NCBI RefSeq assembly: GCF_035222485.1
Contig: NC_085920.1
Coordinates: 7,674,001-7,738,000 of the forward strand
Reading direction: 5' to 3'
DNA: 64,000 nt
DNA from: Podospora pseudoanserina
Taxonomy: Eukaryota > Ascomycota > Sordariomycetes > Sordariales > Podosporaceae
Each line of letters starts with the position of its first letter. Position 1 is the first letter of the stretch. The notes under the pieces are model-generated. The model did not search any database and was not told the origin of the DNA. It saw nothing but the letters and a program-made list of their open reading frames with translations. Shown here piece after piece: positions 40,301-49,788 of the stretch. The translations under genes were made by a program, and so were the position numbers.

Positions 40301-41931
40301 CCTGGCTGACCAACCACACCTCTGCACGCCAATGTGCTGCTATCTTGCGTATGTTAAGAAACCAGTATAATAACTTACCGGACAGGATCCAGCAAAGCAT
40401 CGCAGCACGGCTCGAGGATAAGGACTGGAGCGTCCGGTGGGCAGCAATCCAGGCGCTTGGAGGCCGCGCCGACCTCCCCGACCAGGTGCTCCAAAGCATC
40501 GCAGCACGGCTCGAGGATGTTGAGAACGAGCACACCCAGTTCATCCGGCGTGAAGCAATCGCGGCGCTTCGAGGCCGCGCCGACCTCCCCAACCAGGTGC
40601 TCCAAAGCATCGCAGCACGGCTCGAGCATGAGGACGAGGGCGTCCGGAAGGCAGCAATCCAGGCGCTTGGAGGCCGCGCCGACCTCCCCGACCAGGTGCT
40701 CCAAAGCATCGCAGCACGGCTCGAGGATGTTGAGAACGAGCACACCCAGTTCATCCGGCGTGAAGCAATCGCGGCGCTTCGAGGCCGCGCCGACCTCCCC
40801 AACCAGGTGCTCCAAAGCATCGCAGCACGGCTCGAGCATGAGGACGAGGGCGTCCGGAAGGCAGCAATCCAGGCGCTTGGAGGCCGCGCCGACCTCCCCG
40901 ACCAGGTGCTCCAAAGCATCGCAGCAGGGCTCGAGGATGAGCACAAGGACGTCCGGAAGGCAGCAAGCGAGGCGCTTCGAAGCCGCGCCGACCTTCCGGA
41001 CCAGGTGCTCCAGAGCATCGCAGCACGGCTCGAGGATGAGCACAAGGACGTCCGGAAGGCAGCAATCAAGGCGCTTCAAGGCCACGCCGACCTCCCCAAC
41101 CAGGTGCTCCAAAGCATCACTGCACGGCTCGAGCATGAGGACGGGGGCGTCCGGCGGGCAGCAATCGAGGCGCTTGGAGGCCGCGCCGACCTCCCCGACC
41201 AGGTGCTCCAAAGCATCGCAGCAGGGCTCGAGGATGAGGACGAGAACGTCCAGTGGGCAGCAATCAGGGCGCTTCGAGGCCGTGCCAACCTCCCCGACCA
41301 GGTGCTCCAAAGCATCGCAGCAGGGCTCGAGGATGAGGACGAGAACGTCCAGTGGGCAGCAAGCGAGGCGCTTCGAGGCCGCGCCGACCTCCCCGACCAG
41401 GTGCTCCAAAGCATCGCAGCACGGCTCGAGGATGAGCACAAGGACGTCCGGAAGGCAGCAATCAAGGCGCTTCAAGGCCACGCCGACCTCCCCAACCAGG
41501 TGCTCCAAAGCATCACTGCACGGCTCGAGCATGAGGACGGGGGCGTCCGGCGGGCAGCAATCGAGGCGCTTGGAGGCCGCGCCGACCTCCCCGACCAGGT
41601 GCTCCAAAGCATCGCAGCACGGCTCGAGGATGAGGACGGGGACGTCCGGGAGGCAGCAATCAAGGCGCTTCTATATCAATCAGCATTATCGTTAGATGTC
41701 CTCATCCCATGTATCCGATCCTTTTACGACGCTTTACTCCAGAGGAGCTTCAGGGAGCATTTATACTGGTACGCTTCGGAAAGAAGTTTTATAGCGACTA
41801 ATCTTCGATATATCTCCTTAACTAGCGTGCAACATAACGTCAAGGAGGTGGTGAGGAAGCTACTGTTAGAGAAGGGCGCTGCTAATGTAAATGATGGACG
41901 CAGACGGCTGCCGTCCACACTTAGCTGCTGA
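37366..41931 (+). CDS. STAND/NLR-type protein: TM - lipase-like hydrolase - NACHT - HEAT array
   Basis: ATG at 37366; a 51 nt in-frame intron (38275-38325, GTAAGA..CTAACG..CCCAG) is inferred because its translation breaks the hydrolase domain. The spliced product is 1504 residues. In order: membrane helix 10-36; alpha/beta-hydrolase of the SesB/DUF676 type 75-330 (IIAIHGLD; elbow ASCLGG with Cys177 where Ser is usual); NACHT with P-loop GRAGVGKTT 463-471 and Walker B FILDGFDE 549-556, then winged-helix-like FLHLTFQEYFAARYF; 13 HEAT-like repeats 988-1418; and an 85-residue tail. NACHT proteins oligomerise on ligand binding and fire their N-terminal domain; in fungi relatives drive vegetative incompatibility. 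Ligand recognition is expected from the repeats. The intact frame and lack of RIP suggest an active gene. Confidence 0.88.
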   Translation: MPSVNLSQAMHLIGWTTALSLLAGAIAFGLWFYPTFARSKPAPSSQTRDSSSPARSTRQDVRLCQVNPDKNETDTDIDIIAIHGLDTKSPDTWTWVDPNDPNNTVNWLADPRMLPSQVEAARIFTCDWPADLLQPSDLVQKTDDEIALLLFEGIKRDLLRTHDKKKVDRPILFIASCLGGIILAKALVGADYKCSSYYSLRTATRGIIFLATPFGGTSFEDVAIWADPGLTVWALIRRREVSNLLGWVKGSTFALEALVRRFTRLCQDNHNPCHVFCFYELGKTNLWRKVFPWLPASLPGWKQVRTATHRRPRATANDSQLVDMRSAILQIVLEPLPLDRTHRLMNKFDGPKCPDYKQVSGKILEFLTKICNGTPLAQADARIRNVHYSLERLKIERLSGDLLPMDRCYINLAIVEWRGDNATRGVKGDTAQQSSPFSLLARLNVETPDKTIEVTLPTLFEPRKSQDGQMKQPSRILIRGRAGVGKTTLCKKIVHDFKYNNLWQGLFNRVLWVPLRNLKVEKRQSAGYNFRDLFYHEYFSQDLEGRELSEALWRALKDTKSGSTLFILDGFDEVSHGLGGDMSVFLEELLNQPNVIITTRPNARLPPRLDPLDLELETIGFYPDQITAYIENTFTDRETRERDLEKIKEIQSFLQRHPLMQGLMRIPIQLDAFCYTWNGFPREGVPETMTAVYKAIEESLWKKDILNLQKKKDGEPVTGDQIKKASRKKIESFVEQELRFLECLAFVGFYDDVIDFDWELRNAVSDRFASDLLLDKDLPCLSFLRTSDPSSNDQDRNYHFLHLTFQEYFAARYFIRQWKDKQQLNCLQLNRGNCNNMEPATFLGKFKYDPRYDIFWRFVAGLLDADDMALDFFQMIEKEPRDLLGPTHQRLVMHCLSEVERKESNFTALRARLENQLEQWLLFESNFTGASELVHEMECPGHVLSNVLTQASEGERTVLLVSLSRRTAVPFNVIEVVSPWLTNHTSARQCAAILRMLRNQYNNLPDRIQQSIAARLEDKDWSVRWAAIQALGGRADLPDQVLQSIAARLEDVENEHTQFIRREAIAALRGRADLPNQVLQSIAARLEHEDEGVRKAAIQALGGRADLPDQVLQSIAARLEDVENEHTQFIRREAIAALRGRADLPNQVLQSIAARLEHEDEGVRKAAIQALGGRADLPDQVLQSIAAGLEDEHKDVRKAASEALRSRADLPDQVLQSIAARLEDEHKDVRKAAIKALQGHADLPNQVLQSITARLEHEDGGVRRAAIEALGGRADLPDQVLQSIAAGLEDEDENVQWAAIRALRGRANLPDQVLQSIAAGLEDEDENVQWAASEALRGRADLPDQVLQSIAARLEDEHKDVRKAAIKALQGHADLPNQVLQSITARLEHEDGGVRRAAIEALGGRADLPDQVLQSIAARLEDEDGDVREAAIKALLYQSALSLDVLIPCIRSFYDALLQRSFREHLYWYASERSFIATNLRYISLTSVQHNVKEVVRKLLLEKGAANVNDGRRRLPSTLSC
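40375..41680 (+). repeat. Array of 13 HEAT-encoding 99 bp (two of 111 bp) repeats
   Basis: Units follow GRADLPDQVLQSIAARLED-x(4)-V-x(2)-AAI-x-ALG. The first is divergent (LPDRIQQ). Units 2 and 4 are 111 bp with the insert VENEHTQFIRR. The 210 bp block of units 2-3 (40459-40668) equals units 4-5 (40669-40878) base for base by eye, and units 7-8 equal units 11-12. The variable positions sit in the loop between the two helices (HEDEG, DEHKD, DEDEN, HEDGG, DEDGD) and just after it. Confidence 0.9.
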
Positions 41932-42204
41932 GAACTGGGAGGAAGCAGTGGTGTAGCTATTACAGCCAAAGCCATAAAACAACTTATTCGTTCTATGTTC
42001 ATATCCGCACTTTTCTCCTTCCAGTTTCTTATATCTTTATTTATAGCGTGCTACTAGAAGGGTCCGGGAGAACGTGTAAATATATATTTATTCGTAAGTT
42101 CTAGCATCTTCCAGATATTTATTTCTTACAAGATAATAACTTACTTGCTACTAACCCTATTCTACATTGAGCGTCAACTCTCGTCACGTTATCATCATGC
42201 GAAG
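41932..42204. other. 3' flank of the NLR-type gene
   Basis: AT-rich, no feature recognised. Confidence 0.35.
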
Positions 42205-42520
42205 AGAACTATTGTACCGCCTTTGGAGGGCTCCTCCGGACTGGCTAATTCTATCACACTCTTACCGCTCCGCCGCATGCTGATAAGGTGTAGGTCAGAA
42301 GTCACGACCCCACAGCTGATCATGATCTATACGTGGACCCACTGTCACGGCGGTTGGCTTGCGTCGCATCATATGACAGCACCCTCAAGAACTGGGATGC
42401 GGCAACGGGATCATGTACGCAGACGCTAGAGGGACATCGCCATTCTGTCTGGTCGGTAGCGTCTTCCCTCAACTCAAAGGTCACTGCATCCAAGTCAGAT
42501 GATGCCAATCCCCCACATTT
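42205..42520 (+). pseudogene. WD40-repeat relic of an NLR-type gene
   Basis: Plus-strand fragments resemble WD40 units: SSGLANSI near 42225 and SYDSTLKNWDAATGSCTQTLEGHRHSVWSV at 42370-42460, the pattern of the HET-E-type NACHT-WD40 family. Only about two repeats remain, in different frames. It is a scrap of a second NLR-type gene, not part of the HEAT gene. Confidence 0.6.
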
Positions 42521-43739
42521 TTAAGGCCATGGGATAGACTTGAGCCAAAGATGGATTACGAGGGGCTCAGAAAACTGGCTATAGCTGCCTCTGGAATATC
42601 AGTCACGGTGTTCAGTTGTAGCGGCATCAACAGTTAGTATTAGCTATTCTTCGGGACGCCTTCTAACTATCACGTTCACGACAGACAGCTAAGCTGCCCT
42701 TTCATTTTTTCTCTCTCTCTCTTTTTTCTATCATAGCATAACACAGGAGAGGTGGGGGGCTCCATTAATTTATAGCCCGTCGCAATACTCTAGATCCTTC
42801 TAGATCCCGTCTCTTTCATCAATTCAAGTATTCTACTTCGTCATGAAGATAGGTCGTAGAGACGTCATAAAGCTATGGCCCACTCGAACAACTCGAGATC
42901 GGATTAGTTGGCTTGACGTAGTTCCAAGCTCTTCCATATCACAATACTCCTTCCGCCAGCAGACGAGGCAATTATATCCCAAGGAGACAGCATAGAGGTC
43001 ATCACATTTTTTGATCACGCTACTTGGAGGAAAGGAAGCTGAGCGCCAGATCAGTGCTGTGACGTTTAGCCCTGTCACGGCGCTGGTTGGTTCCATACTG
43101 GCACGTGCCCCACCTACCCGGTCTGGCAAGTGGGGTTGCTCCTGTGGGTGCTTATTGCTGAGTGCAAGGCCACAGGATTGCAATTCCTTTCTTTCTTTCT
43201 TTTTTAGATCAAAATCCTATGAATTAGCCAACACTTGCTTGAGCCCTCGCCCAGCGTGTATCGCTGCCCTCACAAGCCCCATGAAACTGGTATTATTTCT
43301 GATTAGCCATTGTGGTGTCGCTTCTGATAAGGTCCTTATCGTGCCTTCCAAGATCCGGATCTGGGCATTTACCCTGATGACGCACGTTGCAGAGCCGCAG
43401 CACCTTGGAAATTCCAAAAGCGGCTAATGCACACTTCCCCTGCATTCGCAACTGCATGTCACGGGAGAGGTAGATAATCGAGGCAAGCTACGATAAGTCT
43501 GGCCAATCTGATTAAATAGTAAGCTAAAGAGGGAATACAGCAAATTAAACAAAGTCTGGCTGCAAGCAGGGCTTTAGAAATGGCCAAGCTTGGACCTGTG
43601 AAAGCACCCATGTGACTCTCACGTGCCATACTTCAACTTGCCCTCCATGTCACCTGATTTCTCCTCCGCATCACCGTTTGCTTCGCTCCAACCACCGGTC
43701 CCATCATCGTCAGCGTGATCTGGATCAATTTGTAAAAAC
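42521..43739. other. Intergenic / degraded
   Basis: No domain identified in either strand. A TTTCTTTCTTTC run occurs near 43190. Possible remains of the WD40 gene cannot be confirmed. Confidence 0.3.
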
Positions 43740-46009
43740 GCTAGAAAACGTTATCAGAAGCTAAGCAGAAGTTAAAGAAGCTCCTTAAGAGTCGAAGCCG
43801 CAAACTGCTATAAGTTCTAGACCTAGATGAAATGAAAAGATTTAGAGACAACTTGCGGGCGAGAGACAGAGATTTGCGCTCAGTTGTGGAGGACATCCAT
43901 TTGTAAGTTTCCTTTCCAGTGGTTTGCTTACCTAATAACATTTTCTATACCATGCTGAGTCACTAATACTAGTCTCATAACAGGGAGATAGGCGCCCAAA
44001 CAAACAAAGATATCCGCCAAACAAAGGATATATCCTACGAGACAAAGCGAATCTCTTACCATATAAGAGATATGGTCTATTAAATAAGGGACATGGCCTC
44101 GAAATTATGCGGTGATATTAAAAGCAATAGCGCCGTAGCCTCCTAAACATAGGCCACCGTTTTTAATATCGAATCTCAACTACAATAACTTCTTAATGTA
44201 TCCCGCGTACCGAGTCCAGGACGCTAATTTATAGATTGGGTTCTGCTATAAGTGAGGATACTATTGCTGAACGGTGAGAGTATCGATAAGCGATAACTTC
44301 CTAATAGGTATACGGCTTTATGAAACGCTTATAGTAATCCTAATCGGTCGGACAATAAAATTTCTTTTATTAGCTTCTTATTTTACGAGAGGGCTGACCC
44401 AAGGCTTACTACCCAAGGTTCTCAAATAACTTCCCTAAACCTCGCCGCCTACAATAATAATGTAAAAGTATTTCGGGCTATTAAAGGAAGCTTAGTGCCG
44501 GAGGATGAGGGGCCGGTTAATACTAAAGGACTCGATACTCGAACTGTAAGGCTCCCCGTCTTCACCAAGGAACAAAATATAATGGTACTACCTTCCCGAC
44601 CGTCGACTTTGATAAGCACGGTTTCCACTGTGTAGCGCTATAGAAGCTATAAAAGGGAATGGAAAGGCCTCCTATATAAGGCTAACAAGAACGGCAGAAA
44701 TGTTCTTCACAAGGTTGCTTGGGGGTTAGCACCTGAGGCGGCCGAGTTCTTGGTTCGCGAGATTGTGAGAGAGAGTTTGAGTAACCGGTTGATTAGGGAG
44801 AAGGATTACAAGAGTAGAACGCCTTGGGGTGTCTTGAATGGGCAGCTCTCCCGGGGAGATAAGGATGAAAGAGCGTTGAGGAGGGCGAAGGCTGCGCTGG
44901 AAAAGGCGGGAGCCCACTTGGATGCAGCTCAAGAAAAGGACGTACAGACCAAGATACTACCTGAAGTCGACGAGCAACACGAAAATACAAACAATGCGCC
45001 GAACACTACTCCACGCCATCAACCACGCAGGAGCCCGTCTCAAGGCAGGTCCGAGGTTCAATCTCCACATCAACAACGGGACCGTTCTCGGGATAAAACC
45101 CCCGACCCAGATCAACGACACAGTCGGCCTCCTAGCTACAACAATAACCGTGATCAATCCATAAGAGATAACCGAAATCATCCACAGGGCAACACGAAGC
45201 ATCGACCTAACAGTCAATCTGAGCCTTTTGGTCAAAACCGGCAACAAAAGCAACGTCAGAATCAAAAGGGCCACCTCAAACCTCCAGGTTGTGGAGATGA
45301 GGGCCGGTCAGTGGGCAATAATGACAGCCGCCGTGTAAGATTCAATACACCTACGGAGGACGCCAGTAAGAACAACACCAACAGAAAACAACCTATGGCC
45401 CCCAAAGATACCCGTCCCCGGACCGCCAGACAAGACAGGCGGACAACAAACAAGATTCCGAGTGGTAAAGTGACACCCGACACTGCCACGAGTGACAAAG
45501 TAAGCGGTGAAAAACAAGACTCAGCACTGAGACACAAGACAACAAATACCCGGGTCGTTCCTTCAAGTCAAACGAACGAGTCACCGCCGTGTCGAGATGC
45601 CAGACCACCCAGTCCACCGCCTCCATTGAACCAGAGATACAAGTCCTCGAATGCCTCGAACCGAAAGATCAAAGATGACACACGCCCAGCCTCGACCAAA
45701 GCTGAAAGCCAAAGGAAGCCTGGAAGTAAAGTCACCCCGGGTGAGACTGGGCAAAAAAGGAGGAAAGCTGGGAGGGATACACCATCCAAAGTTTGGCATC
45801 AAAACACAGCCAGGGAGAGTAAAGGGGCTACTGGGAATAAACAAGACTCATGCGGTGATCTTCGGAATGACAAGCGGCAGTCAAACCACAGTTTTATAGC
45901 ACCAGGTCCTGAGTTTGGTCAGATGCTTCAGGCTGAGCCTCTTATTAAGAAGTGGTTGGAGAGTGGTACACTTAAGTCTGGCCTTTATAGATCAATGGGA
46001 TGCAAATAG
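43740..46009 (+). pseudogene. Helical-N / ankyrin gene with RIP-ruined 5' part and intact 3' part
   Basis: 43740-44635 is TA-rich and stop-laden, yet still shows a charged helical N-terminus (KRFRDNLRARDRDLRSVVEDI; TNKDIRQTKDISYETKRIS). From 44636 the frame is open to 46009: NGRNVLHKVAWGLAPEAAEFLVREIV is an ankyrin unit like that in the next gene (MTPLHWAAYGVCPEATEFLLKEV). About 360 residues of highly charged Arg/Asn/Gln/Lys/Pro-rich disorder follow, ending EFGQMLQAEPLIKKWLESGTLKSGLYRSMG. An intron GTAAGT..AACAG near 43903-43982 is plausible. I interpret it as a duplicated gene whose 5' third was hit by RIP while the 3' part escaped. Whether the open part is still expressed is unknown. Confidence 0.55.
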
Positions 46010-46534
46010 CATAGAAGGGATAATACGTTAGATAAGAGAGCTCTAGACGTTAGTTCATCAGAATCGGAATGTGCAGAATGCTAACATTATGAAGATAATA
46101 TTATTTGAAAGACATAATTGTCCGCTGCAGACTCTGTTGATTTCTTTGTGTCCACCTATTTTGCTTCTCTTTATTGTTGCATGAAACATGAAGTATGCGA
46201 TGTGTGATTTCAGCAGGAGGAATATGCCCCCATGGGGAGGTGAGGCTCTGCTGCCAAGGGGGGCGCAGTCGTGCTGTTCCCCCATGATGTCAGCATGATG
46301 AGCCGCCAACATGCTTGTCAAGGGCCAGCTGAATGCGACCTTGGGGCTGGGTCCACAACCATGAGGACAATCTGTGGAAGTCTAAACTGTAAAGTATCCT
46401 CGGATTTCCACCTCTACCTCCGCTCCGGTCATGTACATGTTTACCTATCTTTCCTGCTCACTCCAGTTTCACCCAACTTTTTTCTAGATCACTCCCGTTC
46501 TTCAGTACGAAATTCGTGACAGCCAAAGCATACA
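46010..46534. other. Intergenic
   Basis: Promoter region of the ankyrin gene. Nothing else seen. Confidence 0.35.
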
Positions 46535-48155
46535 ATGTTGGACCAGGTCATCATACTACAGGATTCCGCCCAGAGGCTCTCAACAACCTACAACACCTTG
46601 ACGTACCGGGTCCTATGCAGTGACAGCAGTCTGAGGGATCTTTTCAGTAGCATCAAGACTGTGTCTGTAGCACTGGACTCGTGCAGAGGTCTTCTTGAAC
46701 AGCTCAAGTCTGGCACAACCAGCATTCCGATACCCACAGATCTCTCCCCGCGTCTTGAGGCAAACCTGGAGGAGTGCAAGGAGGCCTTTGCGGATGCCAA
46801 CGAGAAGGCAAAAAAGCTGATGCCCCAGCTCGGTCAGCTCGGTTCCACAAAGCTGTTTGAGATATTCACGCCTGCTGAGATATATCGGCTGACGAGTCAG
46901 CTATATGCGAGGGGACGGGAGTTTTATCGGGTTGGTCAGGCTATTAGGTTGTATGTTGACCCTTCCCTCCTTTATCACATTAACACAATAACACATTACC
47001 CCTTTTACACATTACCACATTACCACATTTCCACAATAACACATTAGCACATTAACACATTAGCACATGAACATTACCACACTACCATAACACTATATTA
47101 ACCCCCCCACGCAACCCGCTGAGCCTTCATACCTATTCATGCGGTTTTGTACTGACGTGCCATCAACAACATCCAGACAAACAATCTCACAACTCCCCCA
47201 AAACATCCTCTCCAACGCCCGACAGCCATTCGGCCAGCCCCTCCAAATCCGAGGTTTCCAACCCATCGTTCAATTCCAACCCCCGAGATTCCAATACCAG
47301 CCCAACAACACCCCCAACATCAACGAGAAATCCCAACCGACCGGGCACACCACCCTCCACGATCTATGCGCCACCACCGGAAAAACCACCAAAACCACTA
47401 CCGTCATCAAGTCGCTCCTGGAAAAAGGAGCAGACCCAACCGCGACACTCAACGCAGCTTATTCCCAGTTAACAGCCGTACACATCGCCTCCTACCACAA
47501 CAACGTCGCCGCGCTGGAAGCCATCAAGGACAGTATGACAACTATCAAAACATTTACATACCAGCCAACTACCACCAGGTACGCCCACTATCAGACAGCC
47601 CCCAGTAATTACACTTCCTATCAGCCTACAAGTTACATCGGGCAGTACAAATGGAAGAACCTGCTCAAACAGAAAGATTTCCGGGGCATGACGCCCCTTC
47701 ACTGGGCAGCCTATGGTGTCTGTCCTGAGGCGACCGAGTTCTTGCTTAAAGAGGTGGAGGATGCTGGGTTGAGGCAAGAGGTGGTTGATGGCAGGGATCG
47801 AGAGGGGAGGACGGCGTTGATTGTTCTGGCGGGGGGGTATAAGTTGCGGGATAGGGAGTCGGTGACAAAGATTGCGAAGGGACTTGTCAAGGCGGGGGCG
47901 AGTTTGGATATGGGGGATAGGAGGGGGAAGACGGCGAGGGGGATGGTGGTTGAGCTTGGGGTTGAGAAGGAGGCGGCTGGGAAGAAGGAGGTGGAGCAGA
48001 CAGGTGGTGGTGGTGGTGTTTTTGGGTTGGGCTATCAAGGGGGTTATCAGGCTTATAGGTGGCAGGGTTATCAGGGAGGGGGGCAGCAGAATAATGGTTT
48101 GCCGGGTTGGAGGGGAAATAGCTATCAGGGAGGAGGTCGGACAAGTGGGAGGTAA
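46535..48155 (+). CDS. Ankyrin repeat protein with Gly/Tyr/Gln-rich tail, 2 exons
   Basis: Exon 46535..46947 encodes a helical N-terminus (LCSDSSLRDLFSSIKTVSVALDSCRGLLEQL). The intron runs to 47176 (acceptor CATCCAG; donor GTTGTA is weak) and contains a CACATTA minisatellite. Exon 47177..48155 continues in frame as QTISQLPQNI, giving 463 residues. Ankyrin units: TGHTTLHDLCATTGKTTKTTTVIKSLLEKGADP, LTAVHIASYHNNVAALEAI, MTPLHWAAYGVCPEATEFLLKEV, and RTALIVLAGGYKLRD..KGLVKAGASLD. The last 55 residues are low complexity (GYQGGYQAYRWQGYQGGGQQNN), prion-like in composition. Probably an interaction scaffold; the family is expanded in fungi with helical-N proteins. Paralogue of the half-ruined gene upstream. 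Confidence 0.65.
46976..47088. repeat. CACATTA-type minisatellite inside an intron
   Basis: Twelve or so imperfect 7-10 bp units (CACATTACCA, CACATTAG, CACATTTCCA) in the intron of the ankyrin gene; explains that intron's unusual length (229 bp). Confidence 0.75.
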
Positions 48156-48563
48156 GGATTCAACCGTTGGAGAAAGTCAATCTGAAAAGTGTTTTTGAAG
48201 CCATTACCAACCTTATCGTTGATCTCGGGATGGACGCCACATTGGGACCCTGGGTGAAATTTGCCGAGCAAGGGTCTAGTTCAGCTCCCAGCGCTAGCAG
48301 GGATTATTTGCAGATCTTGTCCCCGCAATCTGGCACTTGAGAGGCAGGGGTCATTCCCTTGGGTTGACCCTTGATGACGAAGGTTCTTGTCGGAAGAATT
48401 GTGAGGAAACATTTTCAGAGTTGAAAAGCAACATTATGTTGTTAACACAAACAAGCAAGCTAGAAGAGGTATCATAGTCCCAATAAATAACAACCCATTA
48501 TCCACCAAAAAAACTAGGTACTCAATTATCCTACCATCGCCATCACTCCATCACCAACCCACT
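48156..48563. other. Convergent 3' flanks
   Basis: No feature seen. Confidence 0.35.
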
Positions 48564-49180
48564 CTACTGCTTCTGCTCTACAGGCACAACCATAACCTCA
48601 GCAGCTTTATACTGCTCCTGAATCCCATTCTGGCTCTGCTCCCCAGAAGCCCTCAGCTCAGCCTCCTTATCCATCTGCACGATGTCACAGCACCCGCAGC
48701 AGCACGCCAAGGCAACATCCACCGCGCAGCTACCCTGAAGGTTGTACTTGGCTCGGAAATCCGCTCTCTGAATCGCCATGGGAAGCCACTGCATGCAGAC
48801 AGCTGTTGAACCGCAGAATAGAAGGCACTACAGATCATGTCAGCAACCTATCATCCGAGAGAAAGCCTGGAACATACCGAAGTGTTGATAGGCTCATAGC
48901 CCCTCAGACTAGCGCTCTTGTTCACCCTGTGATGTGTCCTGCCAAACACGACACACGGCAAGCACCAAGTCATAAGACATGTCTCGAGCGGATTGACAAA
49001 GTTCCAGAAGTTGTGTGTCCATGGCTGAGCGGTGGCGGGCGACTTGGAGTTGAAGTGCTCGGAGGGTGCGGCGAAGACTTTGTTGAACTTGTCTTTCCAC
49101 TCGGCCACGTCGGCGTCAGAGATGGGACCGGTGGCCTGGGTCGAAGGGGTAGCAGTGGCTTGGGGGGCGGGAGCGGCCAT
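48564..49180 (-). CDS. PLAC8 family cysteine-rich membrane protein, 2 exons
   Basis: Exons 49180..48878 and 48827..48564 (50 nt intron, GTATGT..CTGTAG) join in phase 0 to 188 residues. The PLAC8 domain runs from LETCLMTWCLPCVVFGRTHHRV (CxxxxCxxC) to VDVALACCCGCCDIVQMDKEAELR (CCxxCC..Q), with two hydrophobic segments. PLAC8/PCR proteins are small plasma-membrane proteins linked to metal-ion export and cell-size control in plants and fungi; function here is inferred only. The N-terminal 50 residues are Ala/Thr-rich and disordered. Complete, no oddities. Confidence 0.85.
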
Positions 49181-49788
49181 TTTGATAGAATTAGAAAATA
49201 AGGTGTATGTAAGTGGCGTAAAAGGCCGGGTATCTTTGCTGGTAAAAGGAGAAGGGAAAAAGAGCGATGAGAACGACTGTGGTAAGACTGTTGCTGAGAA
49301 TAACAGAAGAAATGCTGATCAGTGACAAAGGCCCTTCTCCCACATCTTATACACCATCAACATTGGTGACCCTGACCGTCCGATTAAGATGAACTGGGTG
49401 ACCAACTTGCAGCCAAGACGCCCACATCCCGCATGTGGCTGGCTCTGCGACTTGGCTTTCCTGCTTGCCTGCTCACACCCCGGGCAGCCACCACCAACAA
49501 CATGCCACCGTGTGACTCGAAAGGTCGCGATTATCCCGGAAACATTTCTCAGTTTCTGCGAGTAGTTCGTTTGCTAATTGGTCCTCGAATTGTGAACAGG
49601 GGGGAGTGGAGATGAATAGGGCTGCTATAGCCTGCTTGGCAGGTGCTTCTTCTTCTACCCCGGACAGGGCTGAGACGCCGGGACTTCTCGAAGTTGGTGA
49701 TGATGAACGAGATTGAAGGATGGATAGGATGACGTGAAAAAAAAACTTTGACTATGGAGTACACCCTTCCTTTCAACTCCCCTGACCC
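49181..49788. other. Intergenic
   Basis: Presumed PLAC8 promoter; no other feature. Confidence 0.35.

Noticed and set aside
40375-41695. Evenly spaced direct repeats that could be mistaken for a CRISPR array
   Set aside because: Units are protein-coding in one continuous frame with HEAT character, spacers are not unique, and the genome is eukaryotic.
44750-46009. Disordered Arg/Gln-rich ORF as a retroelement gag
   Set aside because: No zinc knuckle or LTRs; its start is an ankyrin unit that continues upstream in frame, and a similar ankyrin gene is next door.
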